From positions 140,300-204,299 of the forward strand of contig JAKBCE010000004.1 of the NCBI GenBank assembly GCA_021808195.1: a stretch of 64,000 nucleotides of DNA. The letters run 5' to 3'. Below are positions 60,178 through 64,000 of the stretch, piece after piece. Below the pieces are notes generated by a model that was not told the origin of the DNA, searched no databases, and was given only the letters and a program-made list of their open reading frames with translations. This DNA is from Pseudomonadota bacterium. Lineage in GTDB: Bacteria > Pseudomonadota > Gammaproteobacteria > Steroidobacterales > Steroidobacteraceae. A program made the position numbers and the translations under genes. The number at the start of each line of letters is the position of its first letter. Position 1 is the first letter of the stretch.

Positions 60178-62719
60178 GAGAATATCCCTGCTGGAGATAG
60201 CAAAGGAAGGCGGATATGAGGCCTCTCTTATCACAACATACGCAGTCAATTTTCCTGTATATGAGCAGCTGATTATCAGAAAGTTGGTGGGTGGAGGATG
60301 TCGCTACAACGTTCTCCTGGCTGATCAGAACCAGCTTGCGGTGGCATCCAGCAGTGAAGAATTGCGGCCGCAGCTCGCCGGCGTTGCGTACACACTCTTT
60401 CCCGTGAGGATGGCCGGAGCTTTCCATCCGAAGATCTGGCTGCTTGCGGGAAAGAGGAAGGGCGCTCTGCTCGTGGGAAGCCATAACGCCACGTTAGCGG
60501 GATTGGGATACAACCGGGAATTGTCGACGCTCGTCGAACTCACCCCAGAAGCAGACGAGGAATTCGATGGAGCATACCGGGACGCCTGGAATGCAATCGC
60601 CACATGGGTTCGGGGATGTGAGAGCCAGGTTCCTGAGATTGTGTGCGAAGCCGTATACCGATTCGAGGAATTTGCCCGACCATACTTGCGCCCGGCGCGC
60701 CCAGATCCCGCTGTAAGGTTTTATGCACAGGGCGCTGATGAGGAGTCGCTCCTCGATGCCGTGCGGGCCGATTTCGCGGGTGAGGCCAAGCGCATTGCCG
60801 TAATCGGCCCATACCTTGACTCACGACTTGAGTTTATCCGGACCCTCCAAAGGGTCTGGCCCAAAGCCAAGGTGGTCGTCGGGCTGACCCCCGAGGCGCT
60901 CGTGAGTGACGACATACTTCGGCTCCGATCCGTCCGCTGCGTGGACTCGCGAAAAATTGGTCCAGGGAGGCATGAGGGATTTGTGCATGCAAAAGGCCTC
61001 TATATCGAGGGTCGCGGATCAGGGGGTCTTCTCGCGGTCGGAAGCGCCAATCCGAGCGCACCTGCTTGGACGAACTTCCCCTCCGGGGAGAATGCAGAGG
61101 CTGTATTGGCGTGGCGCGGCGCCCATGCCAGAGAGCATGCGGAAGCTCTTGGTATTACTAAGCTCTTTGACTTACCGCGTCTTGAGCCCGGTGAGCTTCA
61201 ATTACGCCCTGCATCTCCTACGGAGGAAGGCACAACTACAGAAGGACAGGTGCTGATTGGAGTGGCGGCGATCGACCCGAAATCGCGCCTTATCGAGCTG
61301 GTACTGCCGGCTGACGGGCGGGCAGGTCGCTACGCTCTTCGCTCGTCCAGCGATGCCTTGCTGCATGAGGAGCGCCTGTCGCCCGGGAGGGCGGCCTGCA
61401 TTCGAATTCCCGAGGAGATTACCCTCTCCAAGATAAGGCGGGTCGAGGTGCACCTCTCCGACGGGCGGATATTGTCCGCCTGGGTGCACGATTCCGAAGA
61501 AATCGATAGCCTTGCGAGCATATCGGCAAAGGCTAAGCTTCGGAAGGCACTGGCTTCGCTGACGGCTGATGAGGGCAATCTTGCAGAGGTTCTCCAAGCG
61601 GTGGAGAAGGTCATCTTTGAAGACGACCAAGAGCTCGTCGTCCACGGCCAGACGGGTCGGCGGCAGGCAAGGCGCAAGACGAGCGAACAGGAAGAGATTC
61701 AGCCTGAAACCTTCGCCGTTGATGCTGGCAGCATAATCCGTCGTCGTGGTCGCGTGCGAGCACTGAAATCAGGCGACCTGGCGTATCTGATCGATATCCT
61801 CATCCGGCGTCTAGGCATCGAGTCGCCGAGCGATGCCGACTCCCCGGATCGACTCGGGCGGTCGGAAGAGGAGCAAGTCGGGGCAGAGAACAATCTGCCA
61901 GAGCCGACCGGCCCTGTCCCTCCGCAAACAGTCTCGGATTTGGAGCTTGCGATATTGGTCGCAAAGAAGATTAGGCGCCTCATTTCCAAGCTCTCGGAGT
62001 ACCTTGAGCGAACCCCAGCGGATACCCAGCATGCACCGGCGACTGTTGCGCGGATCATTGCCGTCCTGGCGTTGATTCGGGAGCTACGGAGAATAGAGTC
62101 GCTTCCCCGATGGCGAACAGCTCGACTGCAGCTGGTTCCGGACGAACCCTGCATCGAGCTCTTTGACCTTGCGATCGAGTACCTTCTCGGGGAGAAGAAG
62201 ATGCTCTTGCAAAAACTTGAGGAGGTAACCCAAGCGAAGACGGAAGAGGCGTTGCAAGCTAGAGCGCTTCTGGCGTGGCTCGCGTGGGATATCGGCGATG
62301 AGTACACCGAAGAGTTCCCGCTATCCCTCGAGTCAGACGAGAAGGAGAATCGACTTACGGCGAATGTTGCCCTCTTCGCGCTCTTCCCTTCAATTGCGGC
62401 GGACGAGGAAGAATTGGCGGCCGTCCGTGAGAGCCTCGCGCTGACGCGGCCGGTAACAGTTGCGCGGCAGCAGAGGCAGGAATCGTGGCTGAATCGCCAC
62501 GCGGAACTCGGCCGAGGCTGGCACAAGCTCTTGGAGAAGCCTCTGAAGACTGTGAGTAGGAACGGACGATTGAAATTGGGGACCATCGCGGTCGTGACCA
62601 CGGACGCCGAGCAGAAGCCGAGAATCGTGACGGAGCTCGCAGGCGGTCACGTCGGCCTCTCGACGGTTGGAAATATAGTTCGGTTCCAGCGCGATCGCGT
62701 CGTTGCGCTTAGTGCATAG
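60170..62719 (+). CDS. Phospholipase D-superfamily (nuclease-like) protein (849 aa)
   Basis: Two HKD-type half-sites are present in the N-terminal 300 residues: FHPKIWLLAG with GSHNATLAGLG (His86, Lys88, Ser104, Asn106), and FVHAKGLYIEG with VGSANPSAPAW (His273, Lys275, Ser292, Asn294). This spacing is that of PLD nucleases such as Bfil-type and of helicase-linked PLD domains. The remaining ~550 residues are charged, with a long helical region after residue 560 and no recognised domain. A GTG start overlaps the partner gene. Both catalytic halves in one chain suggests an active phosphodiesterase, most likely on DNA or RNA. Confidence 0.82.
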   Translation: MRKRISLLEIAKEGGYEASLITTYAVNFPVYEQLIIRKLVGGGCRYNVLLADQNQLAVASSSEELRPQLAGVAYTLFPVRMAGAFHPKIWLLAGKRKGALLVGSHNATLAGLGYNRELSTLVELTPEADEEFDGAYRDAWNAIATWVRGCESQVPEIVCEAVYRFEEFARPYLRPARPDPAVRFYAQGADEESLLDAVRADFAGEAKRIAVIGPYLDSRLEFIRTLQRVWPKAKVVVGLTPEALVSDDILRLRSVRCVDSRKIGPGRHEGFVHAKGLYIEGRGSGGLLAVGSANPSAPAWTNFPSGENAEAVLAWRGAHAREHAEALGITKLFDLPRLEPGELQLRPASPTEEGTTTEGQVLIGVAAIDPKSRLIELVLPADGRAGRYALRSSSDALLHEERLSPGRAACIRIPEEITLSKIRRVEVHLSDGRILSAWVHDSEEIDSLASISAKAKLRKALASLTADEGNLAEVLQAVEKVIFEDDQELVVHGQTGRRQARRKTSEQEEIQPETFAVDAGSIIRRRGRVRALKSGDLAYLIDILIRRLGIESPSDADSPDRLGRSEEEQVGAENNLPEPTGPVPPQTVSDLELAILVAKKIRRLISKLSEYLERTPADTQHAPATVARIIAVLALIRELRRIESLPRWRTARLQLVPDEPCIELFDLAIEYLLGEKKMLLQKLEEVTQAKTEEALQARALLAWLAWDIGDEYTEEFPLSLESDEKENRLTANVALFALFPSIAADEEELAAVRESLALTRPVTVARQQRQESWLNRHAELGRGWHKLLEKPLKTVSRNGRLKLGTIAVVTTDAEQKPRIVTELAGGHVGLSTVGNIVRFQRDRVVALSA

Positions 62720-62813
62720 GGCGATCGCGGGCTCGTGGCGAGGCAGCCGGCGAGCCAAATCAAAGATCTCCTGCCGCACTATTGGCAGCCTTCGCGAAGC
62801 TGATGGTGTATTG

Positions 62814-63095
62814 ATGTTTAAATGGCTTACAAAAAAGAGCGTTCAGAGCGACCAAGGGTTCATCGTAAAGTTCACAGGCAAATTTACTGCCGAATACCGT
62901 GAAAATGAGAAGTGGATCGAAGTTGAGGTCGACAATGGAGTTATGGGCGGAACACCGTGCATTAGCATCAGGAGCAGCGCATTCGCTCGATGGAGCAGCG
63001 ACGGCCAAGCTATACAGGTGGAAGAGCAGCAGCGAATCCTAAAAAATTTCAGGGACGCAATGGAATTTCAGGGACTAGCAATCTACGTTTGGTAG
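62814..63095 (+). CDS. Small Imm74-like protein (93 aa)
   Basis: Starts MFKWLTKKS and contains a beta-rich core with regularly spaced Trp/aromatic residues, ending RILKNFRDAMEFQGLAIYVW. The order 'FxGxxxAEY.E...W' then 'I..RSSAFARW' then 'RIL.N...A..FQG' resembles the Imm74 polymorphic-toxin immunity family, from memory. No toxin gene is adjacent, so it would be an orphan. The upstream extension of the frame to 62703 overlaps the PLD gene and is not family-like. No strong ribosome site is seen. Confidence 0.5.
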   Translation: MFKWLTKKSVQSDQGFIVKFTGKFTAEYRENEKWIEVEVDNGVMGGTPCISIRSSAFARWSSDGQAIQVEEQQRILKNFRDAMEFQGLAIYVW

Positions 63096-63224
63096 GGCTG
63101 AAGAACGCTGGACCCAAGCAGCTCGCGCTCAATCCACAGGTGACTTCGCCAGACCGTTACCCCGTGGCCATCAACGCAGGCGATGGGATTCACGAAATCC
63201 TAAACCGATAGCACGCCCCTTGCG

Positions 63225-63851
63225 TTAGCCATCCTTCTGTGCGGGATCAGGTGTCTCCATCCAACGCGTAAATCGTTCGATAACGAGGCGTTCGATCTCA
63301 ATCAAGGACTCTGCGCGAGAAGCAGGGACTTCACGGTTCGTTGAGTTGACTATTACGATGACATCGCAGCCCTGGGAGCGGAGGTCGGCAACATTGGCCG
63401 GATGATCTTCCAAATACACATTGGCACCAACTGCAGATTTCTGCTTCATGAAGCAGATGTCCCAATAGGGAATGTCGTGCTTCTCAAGCCAGTCGATGGT
63501 CTGCTCGACCGCCTGTCGGTGGAACCACTCTATAAAAAGCCGGTGCGTAATGATCCGAATGCGAATGCCGAGCGTGGAAAGCTTCCGTAGCACGGCCGGC
63601 GCGTCGCGGACCGGAGGTAAATTGCGAAATAGATTCCGTTCCTTTACAGCGTAGCGATGCAATGCCTCATATCCGCCGTATTCGTCGAGCTTCCACTCGG
63701 GGAAGCCGTAGCTGACTTCCAGAGGCAATTCCTGCTGTGGCTTACCAACCCACTCGGCGGCAATCGGGTGAAGACCGGAGATGAAATCCGCCACGACGCC
63801 GTCGAGATCAACCCCGAGGACAAAATCGCTGGCGGGTTTCGATTGATGAAT
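63225..63851 (-). pseudogene. HAD-family nucleotidase-like gene lacking its start codon
   Basis: Reading leftward, FVLGVDLDGVVADFISGLHP is the HAD motif I (DxDG) of deoxyribonucleotidase-like phosphatases. It is followed by a helical cap, IRIITHRLF (motif II region), and VYLEDHPANVADL (the D-H/D acidic motif), up to the stop at 63225. Motif I is only about 12 codons from the point where the frame meets IS-like sequence. No ATG, GTG or TTG exists between the upstream in-frame stop and motif I; only an ATT (63851) or the internal GTG (63794, which would delete motif I). The true start was probably removed by the insertion. The catalytic core is otherwise intact. Confidence 0.65.
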
Positions 63852-63860
63852 ATCAGTCGA

Positions 63861-64000
63861 CGTCCCCCCGCCTCCCCGGCGGCCACTTCAAAATCCCCCA
63901 CCCGTGGCCAGGTCAAAATCCCCCACCTGACGGCGACGGACAGAGGATGATTACGCGGTAGCGGCGCGCTTGGCAAGGCGCTCGGCGGCCTCCTTCATGC
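63861..64000 (-). mobile_element. End of an insertion sequence, probably IS21-like (partial)
   Basis: Two direct repeats, GGCCA(C/G)(T/G)TCAAAATCCCCCACC at 63881-63903 and 63906-63928 (25-bp step), precede a coding end. Multiple terminal repeats of this kind with runs of CCCCCAC are known at the ends of IS21-family elements, from memory. The exact outer end, near 63857-63865, cannot be fixed without a second copy. Confidence 0.5.
63951..64000 (-). CDS. C-terminal end of an IS protein (partial)
   Basis: The last 15 residues before the stop read MKEAAERLAKRAATA. It runs off the window, so the family rests on the adjacent IS-end repeats only; an IstA- or IstB-type protein is the best guess. Confidence 0.4.
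   Translation of the reverse strand, partial: MKEAAERLAKRAATA

Larger units (their letters stand above)
38322..64000. mobile_element. Putative Tn7-like element at attTn7: right end plus cargo (continues past window)
   Basis: A TGTG terminus begins 26 nt after the last base of the glmS stop codon, so the junction is 25 bp downstream of glmS, where Tn7 inserts. Four phased 20-bp repeats follow. From here on the genes are almost all defence-type, intergenic remnants appear, and the sequence looks visibly less G+C-rich than the backbone (judged by eye, not calculated). ATTTT just outside the terminus (38317-38321) would be the 5-bp target duplication. tnsABCD and the left end are not within the window, so the outer limit is unknown, and part of the distal region could be ordinary island DNA. 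Confidence 0.6.

Noticed and set aside
38322..64000. Transposition genes (tnsA-E) inside the window
   Set aside because: None of the recognised genes from 38.5 to 63.8 kb matches a Tns protein; they must lie beyond the window or have been lost.

Overview
The window reads as a chromosomal segment of a G+C-rich gammaproteobacterium. The order rsmG - parA - parB - atpIBEFHAGDC - glmU - glmS, the tesA/ybbA/ybbP cluster, an envC homologue divergent from a YibN-like rhodanese, and a tatABC operon all fit that class. The coding style suggests a Xanthomonadales/Nevskiales/Steroidobacter-like lineage, but no 16S rRNA or tRNA gene is present to fix this.

Positions 1-38,296 are ordinary backbone. They run: rhodanese (partial), EnvC, DedA, a 58-codon basic ORF, a GMC oxidoreductase, a HemD-like protein, the YbbP/YbbA transporter with divergent TesA, an exported methyltransferase-like protein, two MFS-type carriers (one a POT peptide transporter), TatC-TatB-TatA, Dtd, a diheme cytochrome c, a DegP/MucD protease, an MBL hydrolase, an S9-peptidase-like protein that appears to lack its catalytic Ser and His, a QseBC-like two-component system, RsmG, an Lrp regulator divergent from leucine dehydrogenase, ParAB, the complete F1Fo ATP synthase operon behind a recognisable sigma70 promoter, GlmU, a CHAD protein and GlmS.

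The character changes right after glmS. Exactly 25 bp past the glmS stop codon (between 38,321 and 38,322) a TGTG terminus begins, followed by four 20-bp direct repeats in perfect 20-bp phase (38,331-38,410). This is the layout of the right end of a Tn7-type transposon with its array of TnsB-binding sites at attTn7. Everything from 38,322 to the window end is then best read as cargo. The other end and the tns genes are not in the window.

The cargo is a defence island: a YhaN/YhaO (SbcCD-like) ATPase-nuclease pair; a frameshifted DUF6527-like remnant; a WYL regulator with a very large RecB-like nuclease / DEDD / SF1-helicase fusion; a membrane-anchored Mrr-like endonuclease with a zinc finger; a ribbon-helix-helix protein next to a palindrome; a complete type I Zorya system (zorA-zorB-zorC-zorD, overlapping or nearly so); a translationally coupled pair made of an unrecognised 544-aa protein and a PLD-type nuclease-like protein, which is the best candidate here for an undescribed defence module; a small Imm74-like protein; and a HAD phosphatase whose start codon has been lost at the edge of an IS (probably IS21-like) that runs off the window end.
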